A stretch of 64,000 nt of DNA from the NCBI GenBank assembly GCA_031841125.1, contig CM063112.1, positions 16,828,603 through 16,892,602 on the forward strand, read 5' to 3'. This DNA is from Acanthococcus lagerstroemiae (lineage: Eukaryota > Arthropoda > Insecta > Hemiptera > Eriococcidae). This document shows positions 1-13,959 of the stretch, in pieces. The first letter of the stretch is position 1. Each line of letters starts with the position of its first letter. The position numbers and the translations under genes are program-made. A model generated the notes under the pieces. The model did no database searches. It was not told where the DNA came from and worked only from the letters and a program-made list of their open reading frames with translations.

Positions 1-539
1 CGGGCCCGATCGTTATTTTGACAAAAGAATCTCACGAGGGAGGAAGGTTAGCCTAAGGCTTACGGAGCTAACCTCCATCTATCTCCAGGTTCATATGTTG
101 GAATGATGAGGTCGGCGATGGTTCGCATAACTCGAATGTAACTAAACTGGTCCAGAATGGTGCACACTGGCTGAAATAGGGATCTGTCTGATCACAGGGA
201 AGACATTTCTTCACAATCGTACCCAATCGCAGTATCAGTAGTTCGACTGAAATTCAACCTGGAGTAGCTTCGTGATCCATGTACGCAAAACGAGTTAAAA
301 AGGTATCAGCACGGTGGAGACAGCGGGGAGGAACACTCTACAACAGACCAATAGGTATGGATATACAGAAAGTTGCCCAAAAATAATTTGAATCCCAGCT
401 GCCAGCACCACTCGGTACAGGGGTGGGTACCTCTGACACTCGGGAACTCAATACGGTGACGCTCATGAGGTATTGGAACTCAGGCGGTGCATGGTCACTC
501 AGCGAGCTCTATCTTGGGGACTGGGCTCCGTCCTTTTGA
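1..539. other. No recognisable gene
   Basis: No long open frame and no family I recognise. It may belong with the LINE-like 3' tail that follows, but nothing in the sequence proves it. Confidence 0.4.
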
Positions 540-702
540 GGCTCTTGTACTTTCTCTCTCATTTCTTATCAATTTTTTTGTTCGTATTTGTAGTCATTAA
601 CAGAAAGTAATTAATGTTGTAACTGTAATCCTCTTTCGTTATTGGTCGGTTTCGACCGTGAAAGGGGAACTCCTATGTTCTTTACATAAATTTAAAAAAA
701 AA
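540..702 (+). other. Possible LINE 3' end with poly(A) tail
   Basis: A short palindromic motif (GGTCGGTTTCGACC) is followed about 35 bases later by an A-run ending near 702. A hairpin plus A-tail is how many non-LTR retrotransposon 3' UTRs end. No coding sequence upstream was recognised, so this could equally be an ordinary A-rich tract. Confidence 0.2.
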
Positions 703-2639
703 AAGTACAATAATTAGTACCTCACATATCAGAGTTACTGTCAGCAGAATGGATGAACTTGTTTGAAGTACACCCCGTACCCCGTCGAACAAGCTGCACG
801 CTGAAATAGTGATTATTTGTCTCGCTCTTAATGGACCGATTCCGTGTTCCGTATCGATTAAGGTGTAAAAATGCTCGTGTCACTCATTAGTAAATTGAAA
901 TCGCACGCTTGTGCGAATTAGAACTCGAACTGCCGCAGCACGTGTCTGTGTACCTGGAAACGGGCACGCTTCGTGCCAAATTAGCAGAATTTCGATTGGC
1001 TGAACGGATAAATATGGCAGGCAATCGAGTGTCGAGCAAATCCATCCGTTGTCGAGGCACTGGGCTCGTCGTTCTGGTCTCTTCGGGTCATTATCCAGAA
1101 CGATCAAACAAACATTTTCAATTTCAAAGACAGAATACTATTTGAAAACTTCCTGACCATTTCAGTTTGTAGAGGCGAGATAGGTATGAACTGACTAAGC
1201 CATCAACATAGCAAAAGTAAACTACTGTTTGCTTTCTTGAATTTTCTGTTTCGCAGATCCATTTTCCAAACAGGCATCACTGGTAGGACTGGCTAAAATT
1301 CACATTACTGTGGCGCCCTGTTGAAGATGGCTAAGATTGAAACCAGACTGAGGCATCCCTGGTGGAAATAACTGAACCGGTGGAGGCACAAAGGAATTCA
1401 TTCCAGAAGTAGTGAAAGTGAGAAAACTGAAGAAAAAAAACAGTTTACTTCCACCCAAATTACGTATTATGGAACGTTGTAAAGCTGAACGAGGGTATCC
1501 AACAGCATTTTTGACTACCTTCTACTGATAACACCCCCCCCCCCCACACACACACAAATACAACACTGCCATGATCTGCACAAAGGGGAGAGGAGTCCGT
1601 AAAAACACATGAAAAAGTGATGAGGATGCTCAAACACAAAAACAATGAATTTTATTATTAGAAAAAAGGCGAATCGCTCGGCTGCTGATAACAAGAACGC
1701 ACAGCTGATAATGAAAACAACCACAGGAATGAGTTCGTTCCTGCGAATAAGACATGAAAATAATTCATTCCGGAATTAACTCCTTTTTCCAGATTTCGTC
1801 AAGTTCAGGGTTACGATTTTCTCGATGTTATTGATGTCGGAATGAATTCCTTCCTGCTGAAAAAGATCGGCCGACCCCTTTTTACTGTGAAACCATAACT
1901 CATTTTCGGCCAAAATTGGAATAAATTCTTCCCTGCATCTACCGGTTCAATTAACACTGAGAATGAAAGTGATTCGCTATTGAGACCAAACTGCGGCATC
2001 CCTGGTGGGAATGATTTGAGATTTATAATGAATTGTGATTTGCTCCTCCTGAGGGGCAAATATCAAAATTGATGGATCAACATCATCAGTGTCGATCTCA
2101 GGGACGAATACCGACTTGGAGGACGATTCCGAAACATCAATCTTTTCCAACTTCTTTAGTAATACACGAGTAGGGCGGCTAATTAAATACCAAGAAACAC
2201 TTCAATCTGGCCTAGCAAGAGGGGGAGGAAAAAGGGAGGTTCCCCCGGACTCGGAATTTTCCTTGTCTGATCTCAAACACTGACAGTTTTTGTGTGGGAG
2301 GGGGGGGGGGGGTCCTTCAGCCCAAAATCGAAATTTTCGAAAATGGCCACCGAAAAACTGCACTTTCTCCCCAAAGATCTGGATTTTCATTCGACGACCC
2401 TCAGCTCAATGTGCAAACGAATAAAGGGAGATGACAAGTATTTCCAATATTACGTTTGTACATGATATGAGTTGATACCACAGCACACAACCAGTCACGA
2501 GTTCCATGGTAAGCAACTGAGCATTCCTGCCAACCGAGATGAGCCCGAGATGAACCGCCAGTGCGATGCCCCAGCGTACTTCACTTTTTTACTAACATCA
2601 ATCAGCAATTCCAGAAACCAGATCCCCCCTCTTTATCAG
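703..2639. other. No gene recognised; homopolymer runs
   Basis: Only short overlapping frames on both strands. A C-run lies near 1537-1549 and a G-run near 2300-2311. A stretch of about 40 bases near 1336 (containing GGCATCCCTGGTGG) recurs near 1980, so a decayed dispersed repeat is likely. No domain seen. Confidence 0.4.
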
Positions 2640-2960
2640 CATACTAGCTTGAAGACGACTCAAAATTACCAAGTAAAATTTGTCAATTTTCAAAATGGAA
2701 TTCTAGGTTTGGCATCCGACATAGGATCGGATACTAAATTTAATGAAGTGTTCGAATTCAGCTACCTAAATCATCTATATTTTGATACTTGGTTTCATTT
2801 TCTAAACAAAGTTAATTAGTCCATTATTTGATGAACTTTGATTTTTGAATCTTGAATCGGGGCTCAGTGAAAAATCCAACACAATATTCAAAATCGGCGA
2901 CCTAAAGAACCTGTATTTCGATACCTCGTTCAATTTTTCAAGACGAGTCGATTTCACCAA
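2640..2960 (+). repeat. Strongly diverged tandem pair (~134 bp)
   Basis: The stretch around 2765-2820 and that around 2899-2955 share a recognisable pattern (ATATTTTGATACTTGG versus GTATTTCGATACCTCG, then an AT-rich tract). The offset is about 134 bp and the match is weak, so this is a low-confidence old tandem duplication. A 115-codon open frame crosses the first copy but is not conserved in the second. Confidence 0.25.
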
Positions 2961-5900
2961 TGGGTTATCATCACCACAGGTTGATAATTAGGTCCTCTCT
3001 TGAATTTCTCATAAACTACACATCCAGATGAAAAGTTTTTTCACAGTTATTTTGAATAAAATCTATTCTGTCTTTTACACACAGTAAAAATAATGTAACC
3101 TCTTCCTCAATAGCGGAATACCAAGTCTTTAAACTGATGTGTCCATCGTCGTGGCTGTCTCCAGTTGTGTTTTTATGATTCTCATAACTGTTTACATGTT
3201 TTCAAACTCTATGTTGTGGATAAGCTAATGGGGAATCTTATCATGGAGGATTACCGATATATTTTACAACACTGATGACGAATTCTCTCATTTGTTACTC
3301 AGCACACCCAATTTAGAAAATCATCCCACGGTTGTTGGGTCCTTCGGTGTGCTAAATTTTAAGCCAATCGGGAAGACTAACAGCGAATTTTTAGAATGGA
3401 TAAAAAGTTAATTCAATCTAGTTTAAAAATGTAGGCGTATCTGCAAGGACTTGGTAAATTTAAGGAATTTGGCTGAAAATTATACTCGTACTTTCAACGT
3501 GACATTCGATTTCTCGAATTTCAAGACTGCACAGCAAGTTCAATATGAGTTAATATTTTTCTTCTCCACCTCCCTAAACTGAAAGTCAAATTTTGTTTCT
3601 GAAAATGGAGTACCCTGGACTCCTGTCAGAGACTAGTCAGTTAAAAGCTAAAGGTTTTAAGCTGAGTATCGAAAGTTATCTGAAAAGTTGAAACAAAGCA
3701 GAAATGTGGAAGACACTTCGAACATCTGAAAGTCGGGTGTGACGGTTGAAAGGACTGAAGAGGACTGCATTAGGTAAGAGTTGAGGTAGTTTTATTCAAT
3801 ATTAATCTTACTACAGTAGACATGGATGCTGGAAAGTCCACGTCAAGCCAGAGGAATAATATTGGATTTAGCTAAGTGTTACCTGCAGTGCGTCTCATCA
3901 TATTCAAGTATTCAGTACCGATTCAGAACGCATTAATGATCACAGCCGCCAAATTTGTGAGATCTATACTACCATCTCTGGCATGTTTTTTCTCGTCCAT
4001 TGTCGTGGCAAATGCTATGCCTGTCATAAGTACGAAAAAAGTGGGTGTCTCCTGTTATCCCAACCATGCAAAATATCTTGTATGCATATTGGGGTATCCT
4101 TTACTTTAAAATTTCCAAATTTTGGATGTGACGTCTCCTCAAGTGTTTCCTTGTCATAAAAAAATAATGTCACTTTTTTTTTAATCCGACAGTTTGTAGC
4201 TTTTTCAAGTCAAGTACGTATCCGAATTTTGTCAAACCAAATATCACGAAAGTAGAAGATAACATTTTGGTGTAAACCGAGACAGTGGCGAGCTTTTAAT
4301 AATTTTCATGCAAGATTTCATACGGTTTCTTCGTGGGACGAAGGGCTGAAACACACTGTCCTTTTCAAGTTTTTGCTCTAATGTTGAACAGGGAAAGCGC
4401 CTTCTTCCCCCCCCCTTCTCAGATTATTCGCATTATTTTTCTCAATCGCTCAAGAACGAGCTCGCTGTACTCATCAAACATAAACGTGCAGAGTAGGGTG
4501 CTTCACAAAACGAATTTTGTTGAAATGTTTTGCTCTCAAATATGTTCTAGTTGGAATAAAATACATCAGCTCAAATTTTTTGAAATCAAAATATTTTGAG
4601 AGGTCCCTCAACGCGGTTGATGTTGAACATGGGATTTCTCAATAATGCAATTTGCACTATTGCTTTACAAAATCCTAGAAATAGAGTTCCGTAAAAAATC
4701 GTTCGACTAAGAAAAATGTTCTATAGACTGTGCAAGAGCGGATCAACCCTTTGTGGCGTAGAAGCAAGATCAAAATTAGGGCCCTCAGTGAGCTCTATTG
4801 GCACCCGCAAAGCACTATAACGCCCTGCATTTGTGTTGAAAAAAAATTTCCTCGTCCCCTGATGGCATCTTTTTCTTCTCCGCGCCTTATGCAAATGCTT
4901 CTCATGCTTACCTGTTCATCCGCCCCCGAGACTGTAACAAAGAAGTACCGATCCAGACTTCGATGACCAAATTTTTTGAAGGTTATTGGCCTCTGCTTCC
5001 TTTTTTGGTGAAAGTGAATGATTTTTATTACAGCTTACAATAATTGGACAAAAATAAATGAAAACCTGTTTACATGATTTTTAGACATGTCACATATATT
5101 TTTGATATTAGTTTGGTCCCGATTCCCACCCAATAGGCTCCGTCGAGGTCATAACCTGAGAATTAGTAGTTTGTACTTCAACTATATCGAAAACAGGGTT
5201 TCCTGAGTCACTGAATTCATCACTGAGGTTACTTCCTCAATCATTCTCACCTAAATTAATCAGCAGGTGGCAGAAACGTGCCATATCCAAAGTAACGTAT
5301 TAATATGCTTGGGTACAATATATTAAAAAAAAACTTCTCGAATCGAGATTGTTTCCATCCTTTCTTAATGCCCCCCCCCCGGGGGCGTTAATCCGGGAAA
5401 TATTCAAATGTACACATGCTAGTGTGTCGCTGAGTTCATTATCAAGGTTATTTAAGGTCCGGATAAGGAGGGGGAGGGGAGTACGGTTGGTCTTGAAATT
5501 CAAGTTGTATGAAATTGAAAAATTTACCTCCCAAAATGGTCGGCAATATTAGAAAGATCACGCGTCAAAAATCAGTTGAAAATTAAATCAAGTTTGAAAG
5601 GTCACTAAGGCACTTGAAGTTTTGGCATTGCTGATCAGCTGTACGTCCGGGAAGATGTTAAGAACGATATCACGGTCGCAAAAAACCCTTCTGTTTTGAC
5701 ATCCTAGCATATTTCAGGTTTCAGCCCCAGTGGATCAATTTGGGTACGGGATAACTGCTGAGGAAATTACTTCGAAAATGAATTCAGGGGTTTAGAAAAC
5801 CCTATTTTTGATATACCTGAAGTAACCACTCCTAATTTTTAATTTATGATCCCTTGGAAGCTGGAATCCAACTAACATCATAAATTGATTTCACGAGTCT

Positions 5901-7599
5901 GAAAACCATGTAAGCAGGTTTTTATTCATTTTTATCTTATTTTGTGAGGTGAAATGAAGATAGTCCACTTTCACTCAAAAATGAAGAGAAAACTTTTTCA
6001 ACTATTTCTGGTTAAGTACTTCATCTTTACAGTATGGTATGGTGGGACGTATAGCGATGCACGCACGTCAAAGAGGCCTCTGAAACACCGTACCCCCGAC
6101 CTCCCTACCCTTTCGAGTATCGCATCAGTGGCCGGAGTTTCGTTACAGTACAGAGAACAAATTTTTTTAGTTACATGATTTTTTACAGTATTTTTTTCGA
6201 ATTTCCTCACGGGAAATCTCATGTTAAACTTTCCTTTGAGCGACTACTAAAACGTTTCCGTTCAAAAAAATGCTAGCTGGTGTGTTTTTACTCCAACTAA
6301 GACACATTCAGCCCTTGAGAGTAAAACATTCAGGAAAGAACCGTTTTGGGAAGCACTCCAGTGCAGAAGCACCAGACTAATAAATCAACGGAACAGCCCT
6401 CTGTCTCCTCCACCTTGCAATCCCATGAATACCGAACTTCAAGCTTACTCGTACTTTTACTCTGCAACCTGAGCAACGCATGTAAGTCGCAGAGCAGGAA
6501 ATTAAAAATATGCATAGATTTGTTCCGATCACCGAACTGAATTTCTGAAATTTCAGTTATCGAAAAAATCTAATTAAACTTTTCCACACCGCATAGCAGG
6601 ACGTCAACGATGTAATTCATCTCTCGTATTACCTGAAAACGGGTAAATTCAACATAGTCGACCGAAACCGAAAATCAGATCGAGATTGCGATAGCGAACC
6701 TTTCTACGTTTCAGCTCAGCAATTCCGAGTCGGGTTTCCTCCAGTCTCGTCCCATTTTTTAATTATCGCCGTATCCGGTCAGACAAGGGATTCGAATTAC
6801 TGGAATGTTTCCACGCTCATTCGGATAGCGAAAAGCAAAAGTTTTGTCGAAAACTATGCAACGTCTGCTAGTGTGAAATATCAACGGTTACTGTCTCCAA
6901 TGTCAGAATTGGCTCTGAAGCCCGGGTGAAGACGGAAGTGGGCGGAAAGCCAACTGAATTCCAACAAATTTCAATTGACAAGCAAGAAAAGAAAATGCTA
7001 TTGTTATGGGAATTTACTGCTATGTACCAAGAAGCTGACCTTACCCCCTGGGAAACACCAGTTGAGTTCTGTGTTGTCTACCTCAGAAATCCGTAAGATT
7101 GCAGGAGCAGGTCTGTTACCCCATGAATCAATCAGACAACGAGATAGACTGGGAGATAATCTGCGAGCCATGGATTAAGATTCCTTGTGAGATAGCAAAA
7201 CTAATAGGTAAATCGACAGCAGGGTCGAAGCGAAGTAAATTTACAAAGGGGGTGAAAATCATATATTTCCCGATATTGAAACGAATACGTTAAAAATTAA
7301 AAAGAAAAACAAGGCTCAAGAAGTGTAGCGTGAACTTGCCAACTGGACACCTAAAAATGCCAACTTGCCAACTCTGAAAGATGACTTCAAGGGGGAGCTA
7401 CCCATCCTCCATGGCTTCGGCCCTGGTTAACAGACACACAGGGTATGTGACAAATGAGCCCTTTCGTATTTTCGTTTTAAGCTGAGTCTTGAACGGCGAA
7501 GTTGGATGGACACGAGACAGAAAAGCATTTTGAAGAAGCAGCCTTCAGTTTATTTTAATAGTGAACATTTTTTTTTTCGCCTCTAAAAAAGTGACTTGA
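2961..7599. other. No gene or repeat recognised
   Basis: 4.6 kb of AT-rich sequence with only short chance open frames (at most about 90 codons). No protein motif, terminal inverted repeat, tandem array or RNA gene was seen. Confidence 0.4.
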
Positions 7600-8671
7600 A
7601 CGTACACAGGGAAGTGTTCTCACCCCTCCCTTATTCAATATATACACTAAAGACCAGCCAATAGAAGACCAGACGGAGCACTTCCTCTATGCTGACGACC
7701 TGTCAGCGACGGCGCAGGGGGATACACACGTAGAGGTAGAGGGAAAATTGCACGACATCCTTAATGAACGAGAAGTAGTATATTACACGAATAATGCTCT
7801 CAATCCAAACCCATCTACACCCCAGGGGTGCAGTTCCCACCTGAAAAATGCTAAGGCGAGATGCAAGCTGAAGCTGAGTTCGGGAGGAATACAGCTGGGA
7901 AATTGCGATAATCCGAAGTACCTTGGCGTCACACTTGACAGGACACTTACTTCTAAGAAGCACTGTGAGAATACTAGGATGAAAGTCGAAGCCAGAAATA
8001 GTATCCTGAAAAAACTCGTATCGACCAAGTAGGGAGCCAAGCCAAACACACTGAGGACCACAGCTCTGTCGCTTTGTTACTCTGTGCAGCATAGGGTGGA
8101 TCTGCACATACTAAAAAAGTTGATGTGGCCCTGAATACCACCATGCGGATCGTATCCGGCTGCCTGAGACCAACTAGTCTCAAGTACGTTCCACTGATAT
8201 GTGGAATCACTCCGCCTGAGGTGAGGAGGGAAGTGGCTGCGGATGTGGAGAGGACTAAGAAGGAAAACGACTCTCGCCACACCATGTTCGGCCAGGTGGC
8301 AGCAACGCCGAGACTGAAATCCAAGAAGAGTTTCCTCAACAATACATTGGTCCTTACAGATGACCTCTCGGGCGACAAGATGGACAAACATCGACCACAC
8401 CCAGTGTGCTGAAGACCTAGTCATTGTACATGATCTCCCCTATTCATCTTGGCTCACCCTAGATAGGCTGCACCGGATGCGCCCGTACAGCGGCAAACCT
8501 GACCAGATGGGGCATACGCAACGACGCAGGAGGCAACATGTACGGTCAGCTTCAAAACGACGACCACCTCCTTGTGTGTGGAGGAGGGACCACACATACC
8601 AGAGGGGAGATGTGGGGGTAATCTAGGCGACAGCACCCTGGACCTGGTGCACAGATGGAGGGGGAAAATTT
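7600..8671 (+). pseudogene. Jockey-like LINE reverse transcriptase, 3' half, degraded
   Basis: The reading frame enters in the reverse transcriptase palm and shows LYADDLSATAQ (catalytic YADD intact), then NPNPS, then PKYLGVTLDRTL and CENTRMKVEARN, blocks typical of Jockey/I-type non-LTR retrotransposon polymerases. A stop near 8030 interrupts the frame where a Trp codon is expected (KLV-TK-stop-GAKPNTLRTTALSLCYS). After a small deletion and frame change at 8090-8130 the match resumes with VALNTTMRIVSGCLRP and PPEVRREVAADVERTKK. The last recognisable block is STLDLVHRWRGKI near 8630-8668. The N-terminal endonuclease and most of the RT are missing, so this is a 5'-truncated, multiply broken insertion. 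The family level is from memory of related proteins; the exact clade is uncertain. Confidence 0.8.
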
Positions 8672-10329
8672 GAATTTGAAATTTAAAACTAAAAGTTAAT
8701 TGCCAACGCGCCGAAGTCCGGATACGAAAGAAGACGAAGAACCATCCTTTTAGGTGACCGACTTTGAAAATTCCATCAGATTCCTAATCTTTCCTCGATT
8801 TAGGCCCCGAATCCGACATTTTATCCTTCACAAGAAAGAAATTTACTCGACTTCGAAAATCGAACAGAGTACCAAAGTAGGATTTTCTAGGGTATCTGAA
8901 TTTGAATACTTCCGTATGATTTTCGATTTGTTCCAACTTGGTATTCAAACTTAACGGCTAAATCGAACCAAGAACATGCAACGTTCTGTGGTACTCTTAT
9001 CAGTAAATTGTCTTACAATTATGGTAAAAGGATTAATGGTAATTTTGGTATTCTGTTTCAAGTTTTGAGCGATGAAGCCTAGCGTTGTGGTTGTCTTCAC
9101 CTGAAGATGAAACAACGGTGTTACCCTTTGTGGCGATGATGGGAATGTGTGATGAAGCAAATGAGCAATTAGCTAGTGAACAAGTACAGGATAAAGCATA
9201 ACTATACGACGCACAGAGAGTTTGTAAATGTAGATCAAAACACCAGAAGCAGAATCGTATATATTACAAGAAGCATCGAGGAGAAATACTACAACAAGAC
9301 AACAAATTTATCAAGCAACAAGCGAATCGAAATCAAATTTGAAGTCTGCTATTGAATATAGTGAAGATATTCATCCTGAGGATGTATAAGTTGCAATAGA
9401 TTGTTTTTCTGTTTTTTGACCATTCTATGTGAATGCTGAAGTATGCAGTTATGAGGAACAAATATACTTCCAATGTTCCCAAAACTAGATGCCAGTTAAC
9501 AAGTGTTGCTAGTACTAGTGATAATATTGATCATGCCTATCCAAACTGTAAACTTTATTTGAATCGAAATAAAACCTTTTTTGACATTAGCGTATGAAGA
9601 ATTACAATTTCCTACGATGACACGTGAATTGTTTGGAATTGAATGAGGAGTACCTTCTTGTTGATAAGAGTGATAAGTGATACAGCTGCGAGACTGCAGT
9701 CTGAAGCTTTGCAATCTGAAGATGCACCGACCCTCTTCGAATAGCGAAGTTACTAGTATTTTTGTCACCCCCCCCCCCCCCTCAAAAAAAAGAAAGTCAG
9801 AATCCTGCTTTGGCGGTGATCCTATTTCGATGATCTTCTCATTTTCAGGGCTTCTCATCTTTCCATTCATTAGGTGGTCTAACATCTCATTAGCCATTAG
9901 TACTTCTCCCAGAACTTGAGAACTTGTAAAACTGGCAGGTAAACACAGAAACGAAAAAGCACAGATTTAATGTTCAGGTAACTTATTAAAGTTTGAATGT
10001 GTATAACACGTCATGAGAGAATATAGATGAATCTCTTCTAAATCAGAAACAACCAAAAAATACAAAGCATAGGTAACGGTATGTATTCAAATTTCAGTGC
10101 GGTCATTATGACAAAATGTCAATCTTTTTCAACAATCAACATTCACGAGACAATATTTCAGTAGCACTCCTATGGAACCAATCGATCAGTTCTAGTTCAC
10201 CACCAGAACAGGATCATTGATCTGGAAGATCTGTTATCGGTGATTCTGCGAACTGAACTTTAGATATAGATGTGTCTTATCGTTGGTCGTCAACCAAAAC
10301 TGTGAGCCATGTTTCGACAAACTGGGTAC
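8672..10329. other. No gene recognised
   Basis: AT-rich sequence with short chance frames. A C-run lies at about 9769-9781. Nothing else supportable. Confidence 0.35.
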
Positions 10330-10420
10330 CGAGAATGCCGACCAACACTGAGAATAGACAATATTAACACCAAGAATGGACGACTAACACCAAGAATAAA
10401 CGACTAACACTGAGAATATT
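10330..10420 (+). repeat. Short minisatellite (~23 bp unit)
   Basis: Three to four imperfect copies of a unit resembling CGACTAACACCAAGAATAA follow each other. No coding implication. Confidence 0.6.
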
Positions 10421-10699
10421 ATTACAATGATGTCATTACAGCACCTGTCATGCGCCGATTGAATGCGTGAAACTAAAGCACTATACAAACACAAGTGAGG
10501 ACAGCCGCCATTTTCTTTCTAGTTGAAACGAGAACTGGTCACGCGGTGTTTACCGCTCAGCCTATTTTCTTTTGATGGACCAAATTAGGAAGAAAATGGC
10601 AGTCGTCTTTACCATACAAGGTATACAGAGCCTTAGAGGAACGTGTTCGATAGTCGCACAACATATCCATGTGCCTTTGTATCTGCATCCAATGTTAGA

Positions 10700-11040
10700 A
10701 GCAGTTGAGCTGCTGCAGTTGCTACGGACTCCCCGCCGTCACCACCTGCCAGCGTCGACACACGTACCTAGACGAGGAGGTGAGAGGTGAGTGAAAAGGA
10801 AGCGCGTCCGGCTGTGGGGGACCTGAAATTTCCAGGCTAGGGCTCGGGGAGCGCGAACCTCGGTCAGTAGGGAACCCCATGGTGGCTCTTGCAGGACACG
10901 CGTATCGGAAGCGGCACGGCGAAATGAAGGCTCGGGCCGTCCTCAAAGCGTCCCTCATGCCACTGATGCGATACTCCAAAGGGGAGTTTCCGGGGCCGGG
11001 GGTGCGGTGTCTTAGGGACCACTTTGGATGCGTGCATCGC
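10700..11040 (+). repeat. Dispersed repeat family A, copy 1
   Basis: GC-rich segment that is clearly homologous to 48,958-49,260 on the same strand. Shared blocks in the same order include GAGCTGCTGCAG, CACACGTACC, GTCAGTAGGG (copy 2 has ATCAGTAGGG), CCCATGGTGG, CACTGATG and GGGGCCGGGGGTGCG (GGGGCCAGGGGTGCG in copy 2). Copies differ by many substitutions and small indels. No continuous shared frame is evident. It could be an old retroelement UTR or an unnamed nonautonomous repeat. Confidence 0.7.
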
Positions 11041-12823
11041 CATACGTCCCACCACACCATCTGCATCCAGTGTACATACTCTATACATTTTAAAGTATTT
11101 TGCTGCATTGCGGAGTAGCGACGGCTCTCGACATGTATCTTTTCATGGAAACATGATTCTAGTGTAGTGTATTTTCTTCAATGAAGGCTTGATCCCCTTC
11201 ACAAAAGAAGCTTACCCCGATTTTGGAGGTTTTTTCCTGAGACTCGGGGTACCGACACGAACAACGTCCGTCAAACAAGATTTTTCAATAATTCTTTTTG
11301 GTTCTCATTTGTCTGACTATACTACTGATCCCATCACTCACAGTGCAGTCGGGCTTCGTCATTCTACTGGCTACGGATGTAATTTTGGCATCGAATTAAG
11401 AGTAAATTGCTTTATTATCTGTCGAATAAACAACCATTTTAGTCGTCGTAATCTGAAGCAGACGAAAGTTGTAAATTTTCGGTACTTTTGAAATCAACAT
11501 CTCGATGGGTGGCAAGTCGGTCTGCAAGCGAGAAACTCTCCGAGAATCTTATACACGTAATTACCTTCTAGAATATGAAACGAGTACTCAACCACAGCGT
11601 GCCAGGGTAAGTTACCCGGAACTCTGTGAATTTGAAACCGTTTTTTTTTTTCAAATAAAAATTAAACAAGACTTTTTTTTTCCAGTGACAAGTTATTTAT
11701 TTTTTAATCTAGTATTTATGACGCCTAGCACGTGTCGCTGCCGGTTGTGGTTGGATTTCATATCCACGTATACCGCTGGAGTCCTGCTCGTCGCCGGGTA
11801 ATTTGTAAGGATATTTACTTTTTACGGCATAATATTCTTTTTTTCTTCTCTTTTTTTCTTTTCGCTTCTCTCGCTTCCTCGAAGATGCTGCCCGTCTTGA
11901 ATAGCTCGGTCTATTTCCGCGAGAACAGTACGTCGCATTGTGCGGCCGACTTTCTTATCTGTCTCCTTAACCGAGATTTTTATACACCCATTCATTCGCC
12001 CTATATTGCTGTGGATGTGGATGGGGGCCGCGATTCTGTCAGCGCGTGTACGCCACACAGGACGTTATCAGCGCGAACATAAGCGCCGTATAGTTTTCCA
12101 GCGCAAGAAAAAAAAAAATTACGATCGAGAGAAGAGACGCTGCAGAAAAACCATCGAGTTGAAAGAACTTTCCCAGCTTTATCTTCGGGCGCCGTTCATC
12201 GTTTCTCGCGAAATGTCTGACGTTTCTCCGGCGGGAATACCGAGGCAGAGCGCGGCGCTCATGTACCCTCGAAAGGCTGTAGCGGCCGTTTTCACGGGGT
12301 GACATATTGGGCAAAACATCTCCAAGTTTTCTGCTCGCCTTCCCATCGCAGACGTTCTCGTTCATAGTACACGTTCAACCGGCGAAACTTCACCCTCTAA
12401 GCCAATGAGCGATTTCGATCAAAAAAGTGGGGAACATTCGAGGGACCACTGACGTGCTCGTTTCATACACAAATACGCTCTCAAATTTGGTTCCGGCTGC
12501 AGTTTTCTGGAACATCTACGTCAGTAGTTCATATTCATAACATATGATCCGAGGGCTGGGCACTGGTATTCGCGAGCATTTCACTAGTGGTAGCCCTCTC
12601 GCTGATCACACTGAAACCACTCCAGTCAGCCTCCAGTACAGCCTTGCACGCTCAGTGTGCCTTTCGCTTCCTGACCAGGAGGTCTACGGATCCCTCACGT
12701 TTCCACAAGTTTCCCATTCTGATACAAAAGTTTTCCAAAAATAGACGTTGAAGACATTTTCGAAACGAAAATGAAACTGATGAATTTTCTGAGACAGTTA
12801 TCGAATATAAACCATCTCTTTTT
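11041..12823. other. CpG-rich unique-looking DNA, no gene recognised
   Basis: CpG-dense between about 11,700 and 12,300, with T-runs. Several 80-120-codon frames overlap each other on both strands, none with a recognisable domain. It could include exons or a promoter of an unseen host gene, but I cannot support one. Confidence 0.35.
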
Positions 12824-13122
12824 CAGGCGCCATATGCCATACCGGATGTTGGCGGTCAAGATTTCTGACAGGCGACTCTCCTGAGCAAGTTAATCCGGGT
12901 AGTTTGCCGTTACTTTCCTCACGATTTTGCAGTGTTAGAGTGTTCTTTCTCTGTGCCGAAGAGTGTGCAGCCGCAATTCGCTTACTAGTCACAAGTTCCA
13001 CGACGTCGAGTAAGCTGTCCAAAACATACTCACACACAGTACCAATCTTTCAGATCTAGTGGTAACATACCCTGCGATTGTAATATCTTGTTCGTGTGAA
13101 CTGGCGGGGGTTACAGGCCGCG
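12824..13122 (-). repeat. Dispersed repeat family B, copy 1
   Basis: The reverse complement aligns over its length with 17,957-18,256 and 21,031-21,320. Shared blocks include a GTAACC tract at the start, GTACTGTGTGTGA / GTACTGTGCGTGTG, GACAGCTTACTCAACG-like, CTCTTCGGCACAGAG, GTGAGGAAAG and GGCAAACTA. In this copy a 79-codon minus-strand frame is open across the repeat. Confidence 0.75.
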
Positions 13123-13959
13123 CTAATATGAACCGCATAAAATTGAAAAGTGTCTCTTGAAATCAGAAAATTAATCCTACATTCCCACTCAAATATGTAA
13201 CATGTAAAGTGCCTGAAGGGTCTATACTTGCCCTTCTTCTATCTATCATCTACTTAGACCGGAAGTTGTGGTTCTAACTTTTCTTCGCGACGAGATACAC
13301 ATGTTCTGGTTAAAACATTATCACATTTATCCATATAGTGATCTTCTAGCAAAGATTAATTTTGCAAATAATGCCAGATTGGATGTTACTGCCGAAAATA
13401 GGGTCGAAAACGCCTTTTCAGGGTCGAAAAAGGCCTTTTTTTCAATACATGCTCGAAAAACAATCTTATTTGTGACGACTTTTCAGTGCAAAAGCGGAAC
13501 TTTTGAATCTACAATGCAGTGCATAAACAGTACCCCTAAACAGTAAGCAAAAATAATCCAGTTTTGCTGTAGTGCAAAAAAGTGACGTCAAATCGTACGT
13601 CTACTTGGCAGCAGAAGGAAAGGTAACTATTGTGAAATTCCGACTTTGTAGACAGATAGCGCTGAATCCACAGCCATTATTCTCAAACATAATAATGCAT
13701 TTGAACAAGGCAACATCTGCTAGCATACTCACGCTGACAGTTCACCTAGCAGAAGAACACATACAGCGTTATCTGTCGGCAGAGTCGAAATTTCAGAACT
13801 GGCTATGGTTGTTTTATAAATGAACCGTTTAATAGGGAAAAAGTAGTAAAGCTCAGCTTTTTTAGTGCCAAAAACAGCAGTTTTACGACCATAACTTCCG
13901 GTGGCTGATTATCTACATCAATCCATCGCATGTCTATTCACCGGTGTCAAAATCACACA
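13123..13959. other. No gene recognised
   Basis: Two short plus-strand frames near 13,268-13,546 and 13,572-13,823 show no recognisable motif. Composition is AT-rich. Confidence 0.35.

Noticed and set aside
2472..2819. 115-codon plus-strand frame
   Set aside because: No recognisable domain; its sequence overlaps a diverged tandem repeat and is not conserved in the second copy.
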